A stretch of DNA of 64,000 bases from an uncultured Brevibacillus sp. (GTDB lineage: Bacteria; Bacillota; Bacilli; Brevibacillales; Brevibacillaceae). The stretch is taken from NCBI GenBank assembly GCA_946402065.1, contig CAMIVR010000010.1:1-64000 (forward strand), in the 5' to 3' direction. Positions 57,323 through 64,000 of this stretch are shown here, in pieces; position 1 is the stretch's first letter, and every line of letters begins with the position of its first letter. The notes under the pieces are model-generated. The model was not told where the DNA came from. It worked only from the letters and a program-made list of their open reading frames with translations, and did no database searches. Position numbers and translations under genes: made by a program.

Positions 57323-59188
57323 TCAAATGCGTGCCGGATCGCCCATCACGGTCTCTGCCTCCGCTTCCCGCTCCGCACTGTGATACAGCCCGTAATAAAA
57401 CCCTCTCTCCGCCAACAGCGACTGATGATTCCCCCGCTCGATTATTCGCCCGTCTTCGATTACGAGAATCTGGTCAGCCCGGCGAATCGTGTTCAGCCTG
57501 TGGGCGATTACGATACTCGTCCTGCCTTCCATCAGGCGATACAGCGCCTCCTGTATTTTCAGTTCCGTAATCGTATCGATGCTGCTCGTCGCTTCATCCA
57601 AAACAAGCAGCGACGGTGAAGCCAGAAAAGCCCGGGCGATGGCGATCAACTGCTTTTGTCCCTGGCTGATCCCGCCACCGTCATGCTGCAGTACGGTATC
57701 GTATCCGTCAGGCAGCTTGACGATGAACGAATGGGCATTGGCGAGCTGTGCCGCCTGCTCGACTTCCTCATCGCTCGCCGTCAGCTTACCGTAGCGAATG
57801 TTCTCGCGAATCGTGTCCTGAAAGAGAAACGACTCCTGCAGGACGAAGCCCATGTGCTGCCGCAGGCTGTTGCGCTTGATTCCTGTGAGATCGTGCCCGT
57901 CCATGAAGATGTGCCCCTCTTTCGGATCGTAAAAACGCGAAAGCAGCTGCACAATCGTCGTTTTGCCCGCACCCGTTGGTCCGACGAGCGCAACCGTCTG
58001 GCCCGGCTTGACGTGAAAGTCGATGCCGTGCAAAGTCGGCTCCTCGCCACCATAGGCAAATGAAACGTTGACAAAGTGAATCTCTCCTTGCAGCGTTTGC
58101 AAAGAGACAGCATCCTGCTCGTCAATTTCCTCCGGCTCCGCCTCCAGCACCTGAAAGACCCGCTCCGCTCCGGCGATCGCGGAAAGAAACGTATTGAACT
58201 GGTTGGCCAGGTCGTTCAGGGGTCGGATAAACTGTCTTGCGTACTCCGTAAACGTCACGATTACGCCGATGGAGGTCATCCCGTTGATCACCATGATCCC
58301 GCCCGCTCCGGCAATCAGCGAAAAGCTCATGTTATTGAGCACGTTCATCAGCTTGGGAATAAAACCGGAGTACGCTTGTGACCAGTAGCCGGACGCCTTC
58401 AGCTTTTTGCTTTTGGCGATGAACTCAGCCGTCACCCGACTCTCCTGGGAAAAGGCCTTGACGATTTTCTGGCCGGAAAACGTCTCCTCAATAAACCCGT
58501 TGAGCTCTCCCAGATTGCGCTGCTGCTCCTTGAAATAGCCTCCCGTCCGGCTCGTAATCCACTTCATCCCCACGTACATGAACGGTACGACCGAGAGCGT
58601 GACCAGCGTCAGTAGCGGACTTAGCCACAGCATCAGCGTGAGCATCCCGACGAAGGTAAGCAGACTGGAAAACAACTGAATAAAGGAACTGTTCAGTGTC
58701 TGGCTGACGTTTTCGATGTCGTTGGTCAACCGGCTCATGATTTCGCCGTTTTGCCTGGAAATATAGTAAGCGACCGGCAGCTTGTGCAGGTGAACAAACA
58801 GCTCATTGCGCATCCGGTACACCGTCTTTTGCGCGACGCCGATCATCCAGTAGTTTTGCAGCATGACGGAAACGGAATAGAGCACATACACCGCAGCCAG
58901 CAGCAACAGCAGCTTGACCAGTCCGATACTGTCCGCTGACAGGAGAAAATGGTCAATCGCCACGCCGACCAAATACGGTCCGAGCAGCCCCAAAACCGAG
59001 CTTGCGATGACCATGAACAGAATCAGCGCCAGCCAGCCGCGAAACGCCTGGAGATAGGCCCAGATTTTACGCAGGGTCGCCATGGCATTTTCCGCCCGCG
59101 GGCCTTTTTTCCCCGGTTGCCTTCCGCTCCAACGCACGACCGGATCTCTCGCCCCGGTTCGTCCCAGATTACTCGACAGCCTTGCCAT
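57323..59188 (-). CDS. ABC exporter subunit (permease-ATPase fusion), heterodimer partner 2
   Basis: 621 aa. A basic N-terminal extension (about 35 residues, Arg/Gly/Pro-rich), six-helix type-1 ABC membrane domain (about 50-340) and the ATPase: Walker A LVGPTGAGKTTIVQLL, Q-loop VLQESFLF, signature GGGISQGQKQLIAIARA and Walker B LLVLDEATSSIDT. It is an MsbA/YfiC-like exporter. The start overlaps the stop of the partner gene by 20 bases, so a 1:1 heterodimer is likely (YfiB/YfiC type). Substrate unknown (drug, lipid or peptide). Confidence 0.93.
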   Translation of the reverse strand: MARLSSNLGRTGARDPVVRWSGRQPGKKGPRAENAMATLRKIWAYLQAFRGWLALILFMVIASSVLGLLGPYLVGVAIDHFLLSADSIGLVKLLLLLAAVYVLYSVSVMLQNYWMIGVAQKTVYRMRNELFVHLHKLPVAYYISRQNGEIMSRLTNDIENVSQTLNSSFIQLFSSLLTFVGMLTLMLWLSPLLTLVTLSVVPFMYVGMKWITSRTGGYFKEQQRNLGELNGFIEETFSGQKIVKAFSQESRVTAEFIAKSKKLKASGYWSQAYSGFIPKLMNVLNNMSFSLIAGAGGIMVINGMTSIGVIVTFTEYARQFIRPLNDLANQFNTFLSAIAGAERVFQVLEAEPEEIDEQDAVSLQTLQGEIHFVNVSFAYGGEEPTLHGIDFHVKPGQTVALVGPTGAGKTTIVQLLSRFYDPKEGHIFMDGHDLTGIKRNSLRQHMGFVLQESFLFQDTIRENIRYGKLTASDEEVEQAAQLANAHSFIVKLPDGYDTVLQHDGGGISQGQKQLIAIARAFLASPSLLVLDEATSSIDTITELKIQEALYRLMEGRTSIVIAHRLNTIRRADQILVIEDGRIIERGNHQSLLAERGFYYGLYHSAEREAEAETVMGDPARI

Positions 59189-60911
59189 CTGCTATGCTCT
59201 CCTCTTCGCTTTGGGATTGAACGATTTGTCTGTACAGCGCTGATTGTCTGAGCAACGTGGCGTGATCGCCTTCTGCCAGCACCCGGCCGTCCTCCAGCAG
59301 AATAATTTTGTCAGCCTGCATCGCCGTGCTGATTTTCTGCGTGATCATCACGATTGTGCAGGAGTACGTTTTGATCGCGGCAAGCAGCCTCGCCTCGGTG
59401 CGCAGATCGAGCGCACTCGTGCTGTCGTCGAGCAAGAGCAGCTTCGGTTTGCGGATGAGCGCCCGGGCGATCGTCAGACGCTGCCGCTGCCCGCCGGACA
59501 AGTTGATGCCTTTTGCCCCGATCATCGTCTCGTACTGCTGCGGCAGCTTCATGATCGTATCGTGGATCTGCGCGTCCCGGGCGGCCTGAAGCAGTTCCTC
59601 CTGTGTCGCATCGGGCTTGCCCCACATGATGTTCTCCCGGACGGTCCCCGTGAACAGCAGCGGTTCCTGATGGACATAGCCGATCTGATTGCGCAAATCA
59701 TCCTGCCTTAGCATGCGCACGTCACGATTGTCAAACAGCACCCGGCCTTCATCGACGTCGTAAAAGCGCGGGATCAATTGAAACAGCGTCGACTTTCCCG
59801 AACCCGTCGCACCCAGAATAGCCAGCGTGCTGCCCGCTTCCGCAGTAAACGAAACCGACTGAAGGACAGGGGCAGCCGTACCCGGATAGCGGAACGATAC
59901 CTGGTCAAAGACGAGCTTGCCCGCACCGGCATCGCCGGTTGGCATCGTTTCTTCGCCGTCGATCATGTCAATGGTCGCGTCGAGCACCTCCGTGATTCGC
60001 CGGGCGGAGGCTTTCGAGCGGGAAAGCACGGTGACGATCATCGAGATCGCGGAAAACGCCGCCGTCATCCGCGTGGCGTAATTGACGATCGCGACGACCT
60101 CGCCGACGTTGATGCTGCCCGCGTTTACCTGCAGGCTGCCGAACCAGAGTATCGCCAGCACGCCCAGGTTCATCAGCAAGAGCAACAGCGGGATGACGAT
60201 CTCCATCAGCCGCAGCGCTGCCATCGTTCTGTCCATCAAGTCTTCGTTCGCTTTGGTAAACCGCCTGATTTCGTGGGCAAAGCGGACAAACACCCTGATC
60301 AGGCGCATGCCGATCAGGTTTTCCCGCAGAATGCCATTCGTCTTGTCCAGACGATCGCGGACTGTGCGAAACAGGATGAAGCTTTTGTTCATCGACCAGA
60401 CCAGACAGATGATCAGCAGCGGCATCAGGACGGCTAATATCAGCGCCAGCTTGGCATTGACCGTAAAGGCCATGACGATGCCGCCGACAGTGAGAAGGGG
60501 CGCCCGCATCATGATCCGCAAGCCCATAAAGACGTTGTTTTGCAACTGCGTCACATCTCCCGTCACCCGTGAAATCAAGGTCGCCGTCGAGTACTGATGG
60601 AGATTGGACAACGAAAAGCGCTGAATTTTTTCAAACAACAGATTGCGCACGTCGAAGCCGAAATTTTGACTGACGTGTGCGGCAAAAAACGAATTCGCCA
60701 CACCGGCGATGAAGCCAAGCACTGCAAGCACGACCATGAATCCGCCCCATTTGAGCACAAATGGCAGATCATTGTATGCGATGCCCTCGTTGATAATCTT
60801 GGCCATGAGCAGCGGATGCCACATTTCCACGAGCAGCTCGACAAGCATCAGTGATAATGCCAGACTGATTGGCTTCCAGTACGGTTTGAGAATAGAAAAC
60901 AGATTGTGCAT
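59169..60911 (-). CDS. ABC exporter subunit (permease-ATPase fusion), heterodimer partner 1
   Basis: 580 aa from ATG 60911 (GGAGG six bases upstream; the frame open to 60944 is not used). Six-helix membrane domain followed by Walker A ILGATGSGKSTLFQLI, signature [16 protein letters not shown] and Walker B LLLLDDSTSALDL. Walker B ends in Asp (LLDDSTS) where Glu is the catalytic residue in its partner (LLDEATS). This points to one degenerate ATP site, as in BmrCD- and TM287/288-type heterodimeric exporters. Confidence 0.93.
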   Translation of the reverse strand: MHNLFSILKPYWKPISLALSLMLVELLVEMWHPLLMAKIINEGIAYNDLPFVLKWGGFMVVLAVLGFIAGVANSFFAAHVSQNFGFDVRNLLFEKIQRFSLSNLHQYSTATLISRVTGDVTQLQNNVFMGLRIMMRAPLLTVGGIVMAFTVNAKLALILAVLMPLLIICLVWSMNKSFILFRTVRDRLDKTNGILRENLIGMRLIRVFVRFAHEIRRFTKANEDLMDRTMAALRLMEIVIPLLLLLMNLGVLAILWFGSLQVNAGSINVGEVVAIVNYATRMTAAFSAISMIVTVLSRSKASARRITEVLDATIDMIDGEETMPTGDAGAGKLVFDQVSFRYPGTAAPVLQSVSFTAEAGSTLAILGATGSGKSTLFQLIPRFYDVDEGRVLFDNRDVRMLRQDDLRNQIGYVHQEPLLFTGTVRENIMWGKPDATQEELLQAARDAQIHDTIMKLPQQYETMIGAKGINLSGGQRQRLTIARALIRKPKLLLLDDSTSALDLRTEARLLAAIKTYSCTIVMITQKISTAMQADKIILLEDGRVLAEGDHATLLRQSALYRQIVQSQSEEESIADGKAVE

Positions 60912-61086
60912 GCAAAGCCTCCAGGGCCGCTGGGTGAGCATCATGCGTCAGCCGCAGTGGTTCAGTTTAGCCCCGTTGATCGGGGAATGATTTGCAAAAC
61001 ACCGTTCAGATACATTGTACACAACTTTGTTGCAAATAGGCGTGTCAATTCTGACAAAAAGGCTGGTCCCAGGCTTTTCTTTTTCA

Positions 61087-61115
61087 TTGAAATCGGGTTA
61101 AAAATTGGATAAAAT
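61087..61115 (+). promoter_or_regulatory. Sigma-A promoter of the pyrH-like transcript
   Basis: TTGAAA (61087-61092), 17-base spacer, TAAAAT (61110-61115) on plus. It is the strongest promoter pattern in the 60912-61337 gap and precedes a small ORF and the UMP-kinase-like gene. Confidence 0.55.
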
Positions 61116-61149
61116 TGAGAACGATAAAAACGGGAAAGGCGGGGGGAAT

Positions 61150-61335
61150 ATGACGATGGCTGATCAAAACGCTTATGGTGAACCGTTCGCGCATATTCCT
61201 TTTTTGCTGACATCCATGAAAGCGATGGTTGCTTACGATAAGCTGGCGAGCAGGTCTCGGCAGCCCTTTTTATGCGTTCGGCTATTGCTGTGTGACTGGG
61301 CAATCCGCCTGGTTTTTCTATCGGAAGGAGGATAG
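61150..61335 (+). CDS. Possible small leader ORF ahead of the UMP-kinase-like gene
   Basis: 61 codons from ATG 61150, with a purine run GGGGGGAAT just before it. The product starts MTMADQNAYGEPFAHIPFLL and has no recognised domain. Its stop lies two bases before the pyrH-like ATG, so translation would run through that gene's ribosome binding site. It could be a coupling or attenuating leader, or a chance frame; the C-terminal third, translated from the downstream Shine-Dalgarno region, is not protein-like. Confidence 0.25.
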   Translation: MTMADQNAYGEPFAHIPFLLTSMKAMVAYDKLASRSRQPFLCVRLLLCDWAIRLVFLSEGG

Positions 61336-61337
61336 GG

Positions 61338-62072
61338 ATGAGATATAGACGGGTTCTGATCAAGCTGAGCGGCGGTGCCGTTGCCGGCAGCCACGAGTTC
61401 GGTTTTGATCCGGAAAAACTGGAGCATATCGCAAACGAAATCATCAGTGTGGTCAGTATGGGTGTCCAGGTCTGCCTGGTCATCGGCGGCGGCAATATTT
61501 TTCGCGGCAACATGGGGGAAAACTGGGGCATAGAGCGGGCGGAAGCAGACAATATCGGCACGTTGGCCACTGTCATCAACAGCTTGATGCTGCGCGGCGT
61601 GTTAAAAGCGAAAACATCGACAGAGGTTCGCGTCATGACAGCCATTCCGGTCACCTCGGTGGCGGAGCCGTACATCCGGCTGAAGGCGATTCATCATCTG
61701 GAGAAAGGCTACATCGTCATTTTTGCCGGGGGCAACGGCCAGCCGTACGTCACGACGGATTATCCGTCTGTCCAGCGCGCCATCGAGGTGAACTGCGAAG
61801 CGATTCTCGTGGCCAAGCAAGGCGTAGACGGGGTCTACGAACAAGACCCGAAGCTGTATCACAACGCGCGGAAATACCGCTCGCTGCACTACAATGACGT
61901 CATCGCCCAGAATGTCAAAGTCATGGACCAATCCGCCTTTATCCTGGCTCGCGAATACCGCATCCCGATTCACGTCTTCAACTTCGACAAGCCCGGCTCG
62001 ATGCGGGACATTCTCGCGGGCAAGGACATCGGAACGGTGATCAGCGAGCACTCGAAGCTGGTCTTCGCTTAA
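61338..62072 (+). CDS. UMP kinase-like protein (divergent second PyrH)
   Basis: 244 aa of the amino-acid-kinase fold: RRVLIKLSGGAVAGSHEFGFD (canonical KLSGEAL altered), VIGGGNIFRG, RAEADNIGTLATVINS and VTTDYPSVQRAIEVNCEAIL (canonical TTDTAAALRA altered), with VDGVYEQDP near 175. PyrH normally sits in the rpsB-tsf-pyrH-frr operon, which is not here, so this is probably a paralogue. It keeps the UMP and ATP loops and may still phosphorylate UMP or a related nucleotide. GGAAGGAGG lies seven bases before the ATG. Confidence 0.85.
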   Translation: MRYRRVLIKLSGGAVAGSHEFGFDPEKLEHIANEIISVVSMGVQVCLVIGGGNIFRGNMGENWGIERAEADNIGTLATVINSLMLRGVLKAKTSTEVRVMTAIPVTSVAEPYIRLKAIHHLEKGYIVIFAGGNGQPYVTTDYPSVQRAIEVNCEAILVAKQGVDGVYEQDPKLYHNARKYRSLHYNDVIAQNVKVMDQSAFILAREYRIPIHVFNFDKPGSMRDILAGKDIGTVISEHSKLVFA

Positions 62073-62247
62073 AAAAAAGGCCACATCCCAGAGCGGATCA
62101 TCGCGTTCTTCGCCTCCGTGTCAGGGGGTCCATGTCGTCTACCCGTGACCGGTCGGCAAAAAAACGATGGGGATGAAGCCTTTTATCTAACGAACGGTGC
62201 GATTGCACCTGTTAACCGTTGCTGCCGGCAAACCTCGAAACACCAGA

Positions 62248-63372
62248 TCAAACATCCGCTACAGATTGCATTGCGAGCAGCTTCTGCTCGTAGCGGGCGG
62301 ACTGCTTGTGCGGCTCTTTAACGTAGATGTTGACGTTGCGCAGGTCGACATATACCGTCTCCCCGATCGCCGCTCCCAGCTCCCGGTACCGCTCGATGCT
62401 GAGCTCTGCCTCGAACCCCTCGCCTGTCTCCAGTCGCTTCAAGGCCAGCCGGATGGTCGGCCCTACAGCAGAAATTTGCTGGACGACAGCGGCATGCGGC
62501 GTTCGCTGGCTCTGTCTGCGCGACAGCTCGATCTCGTGCGGGCGGATGAAGCCGACTGCTTCCACGCTGTGCACATCGGTACCCGGTGACAGCTCCACTT
62601 CGGTATCGCCGACGATCAACCTGCCGTTGGCGACACGGCCCGGAAAGCTGTTGACCCTGCCGAGAAAGCTGTAGACAAACGGATTGAGCGGCGAATGGTA
62701 CACCTCAGCCGGCGTTCCGATCTGCTCCACCTTGCCCTGGTTCATCACGACGACGCGGTCAGCCATTTCCAGTGCCTCCTCCTGGTCATGGGTGACAAAC
62801 ACCGTCGTGATGTGCAGCTTGTCATGCAGCTCCCTCAACCAGCGGCGCAGCTCCTGGCGCACCTTGGCGTCCAGCGCGCCAAACGGTTCATCCAGCAGCA
62901 GCACCTCAGGCTCGATAGCCAGCGCGCGGGCCAACGCTACGCGCTGCCGCTGACCGCCGGAGAGCTGCGAAGGGTAGCGGTCAGCCAACCCTTCCAGCTG
63001 CACGAGCGAGAGCAGTTCGTGCACGCGCTCGCGGATTTCCGCTTTCGACGGACGTCGCTTGCGCGTGCGAACCTGCAGGCCAAAGGCGATATTGTCAAAG
63101 ATCGTCATGTGGCGAAACAGTGCATAGTGCTGAAAGACAAAGCCTACTTTGCGCTCGCCCAACGGCTTGCTCTGAAAATCTTCGCCTCTGATCAGCAGCT
63201 CCCCGCTGTCCACCCCTTCAAGTCCGGCGATCATCCGCAGCAGCGTCGTTTTGCCCGAACCCGATGGGCCAAGCAGCGCGACCAGCTCTCCAGTGGGAAT
63301 GGTCACACTGACATCCTTCACAGCTTGAAAGGAACCGAACGACTTGGCGACATTGCGAATTTCAATACTCAT
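62248..63372 (-). CDS. cysA: Sulfate/thiosulfate ABC transporter ATP-binding protein CysA
   Basis: 374 aa. Walker [17 protein letters not shown]-loop [12 protein letters not shown], signature [14 protein letters not shown] and Walker [12 protein letters not shown] lie in the first 170 residues. A C-terminal TOBE-type regulatory region follows ([24 protein letters not shown]). The [10 protein letters not shown] form and length are those of CysA. It energises uptake of sulfate through CysT/CysW, whose gene precedes it 18 bases away. The C-terminus ends in a short charged tail. Confidence 0.93.
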   Translation of the reverse strand: MSIEIRNVAKSFGSFQAVKDVSVTIPTGELVALLGPSGSGKTTLLRMIAGLEGVDSGELLIRGEDFQSKPLGERKVGFVFQHYALFRHMTIFDNIAFGLQVRTRKRRPSKAEIRERVHELLSLVQLEGLADRYPSQLSGGQRQRVALARALAIEPEVLLLDEPFGALDAKVRQELRRWLRELHDKLHITTVFVTHDQEEALEMADRVVVMNQGKVEQIGTPAEVYHSPLNPFVYSFLGRVNSFPGRVANGRLIVGDTEVELSPGTDVHSVEAVGFIRPHEIELSRRQSQRTPHAAVVQQISAVGPTIRLALKRLETGEGFEAELSIERYRELGAAIGETVYVDLRNVNIYVKEPHKQSARYEQKLLAMQSVADV

Positions 63373-63390
63373 ACGTCTCCCCCGCTTCTT

Positions 63391-64000
63391 TTATTTCGTC
63401 TCATGTCGTGTCGTCTTCCATTCCACGACGCTTTTCAACACCAATGTGATCAAGGCCAGGATGGCCAACAGCGAGGCTACGGCAAACGCCGCCGTAAAAT
63501 TGTACTCGTTGTACAAAATCTCTACGTGCAAGGGGATTGTGTTGGTCATCCCGCGGATATGCCCGGAGACGACCGAAACCGCGCCAAACTCGCCCATCGC
63601 CCGCGCATTACAGAGGATCACGCCGTAGAGCAGGCCCCATTTGACGTTGGGCAGGGTAATGCGGAAAAACGTCTGCCACCCGTTCGCCCCCAGTGTGCGG
63701 GCTGCTTCCTCCTCCTCCGTCCCCTGTGCCTGCATGATCGGAATCAGTTCGCGAGCGACAAACGGTGTAGTGATAAACACGGTCGCCAAAATAATTCCCG
63801 GGACGGCGAAGACGATTTTCATGTCGTACGCTTCAAGCAGCGGCCCGAAGACCCCTTGTGCCCCGAACAGCAGGACGAAGATCAACCCGGAAATGACCGG
63901 TGAAACGGAAAACGGCAAATCAATCAATGTAATCAACAAGTTTTTACCGCGAAACGAAAACTTTGTGATGGCCCAGGCAGCCGCCACGCCAAACACGAGG
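63391..64000 (-). CDS. cysW: Sulfate ABC transporter permease CysW (partial)
   Basis: The C-terminal ~202 residues are present and the N-terminus lies beyond base 64000. Binding-protein-dependent permease features: [21 protein letters not shown], the EAA-loop [23 protein letters not shown] and [21 protein letters not shown], the wording seen in CysW. Several membrane helices are visible. It is directly upstream of cysA in one operon. Confidence 0.92.
   Translation of the reverse strand, partial: LVFGVAAAWAITKFSFRGKNLLITLIDLPFSVSPVISGLIFVLLFGAQGVFGPLLEAYDMKIVFAVPGIILATVFITTPFVARELIPIMQAQGTEEEEAARTLGANGWQTFFRITLPNVKWGLLYGVILCNARAMGEFGAVSVVSGHIRGMTNTIPLHVEILYNEYNFTAAFAVASLLAILALITLVLKSVVEWKTTRHETK

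Noticed and set aside
62695-63903. 402-codon plus frame opposite cysA and cysW
   Set aside because: It spans two well-supported minus-strand genes and has no ribosome binding site or domain.

Overview
The window looks like chromosomal DNA of an endospore-forming Bacillales bacterium, most likely Brevibacillus or a close Paenibacillaceae relative. This rests on the Bacillus-type gene order holA / rpsT / gpr / spoIIP / yqxA, the run yqeG-yqeH-aroE-yhbY-nadD-yqeK-rsfS-yqeM, the late-competence comE genes, several spore-coat-type proteins and strong AGGAGG-type ribosome binding sites. I saw no rRNA, tRNA, CRISPR array, intact transposase or prophage. The genus is an inference from recalled gene content, not from a database search.

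Layout. 1-1.4 kb: two oligopeptide-ABC ATPases, the first cut by the window edge. 1.5-6 kb: sporulation and housekeeping block (yqxA, spoIIP, gpr, rpsT, holA). 6-7 kb: a gene-free stretch with a 211-bp nested palindrome. 7-8.7 kb: an ECF sigma factor and its membrane anti-sigma partner. 8.8-15.7 kb: a rearranged competence locus (comEC on minus; comEB, asparagine synthetase, comEA and comER on plus). 15.7-21 kb: the yqe/nadD/aroE cluster. 21-25.7 kb: DNA polymerase IV, a peroxiredoxin, an AT-rich orphan membrane protein, a C26 amidohydrolase and a class-A beta-lactamase-like protein.

25.7-33.3 kb: an apparent TetR-controlled operon (oxidoreductase, aldehyde dehydrogenase, Eis-like acetyltransferase, alpha/beta hydrolase, OppA-like lipoprotein) whose promoter is overlapped by a TetR-type dyad. 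A decayed MFS transporter fragment lies at its 3' end. 33.4-40.4 kb: a secreted subtilase with an Ig-like tail, a CvfC/HEAT protein, a DUF4931 (GalT-like) protein and an aspartokinase. 40.6-45.9 kb: a spore-surface neighbourhood with a HipA-like kinase, two Sm-like/CotB-type coat proteins, a YheC/D-type ATP-grasp protein and a small DUF2642-like protein. Several of these end in acidic/aromatic tails.

46-53.5 kb: cell-envelope genes (NodB deacetylase lipoprotein, second lipoprotein, free-standing Ig-like secreted protein, LCP ligase), an M20 dipeptidase and an aminotransferase. 53.8-57 kb: small stress-type genes among relics (truncated class-III aminotransferase, deleted PhnB gene). 57.3-61 kb: a heterodimeric ABC exporter. 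61-64 kb: a divergent second UMP kinase, then sulfate-transport cysA and the end of cysW.

The most unusual material is the 40.6-45.9 kb spore-surface cluster with shared tyrosine-rich C-termini, the nested palindrome at 6.55-6.76 kb, the well-resolved TetR operator and promoter at 32.46-32.51 kb, and a repeated hairpin element seen at 38.0/38.95 kb and again at 55.8 kb.
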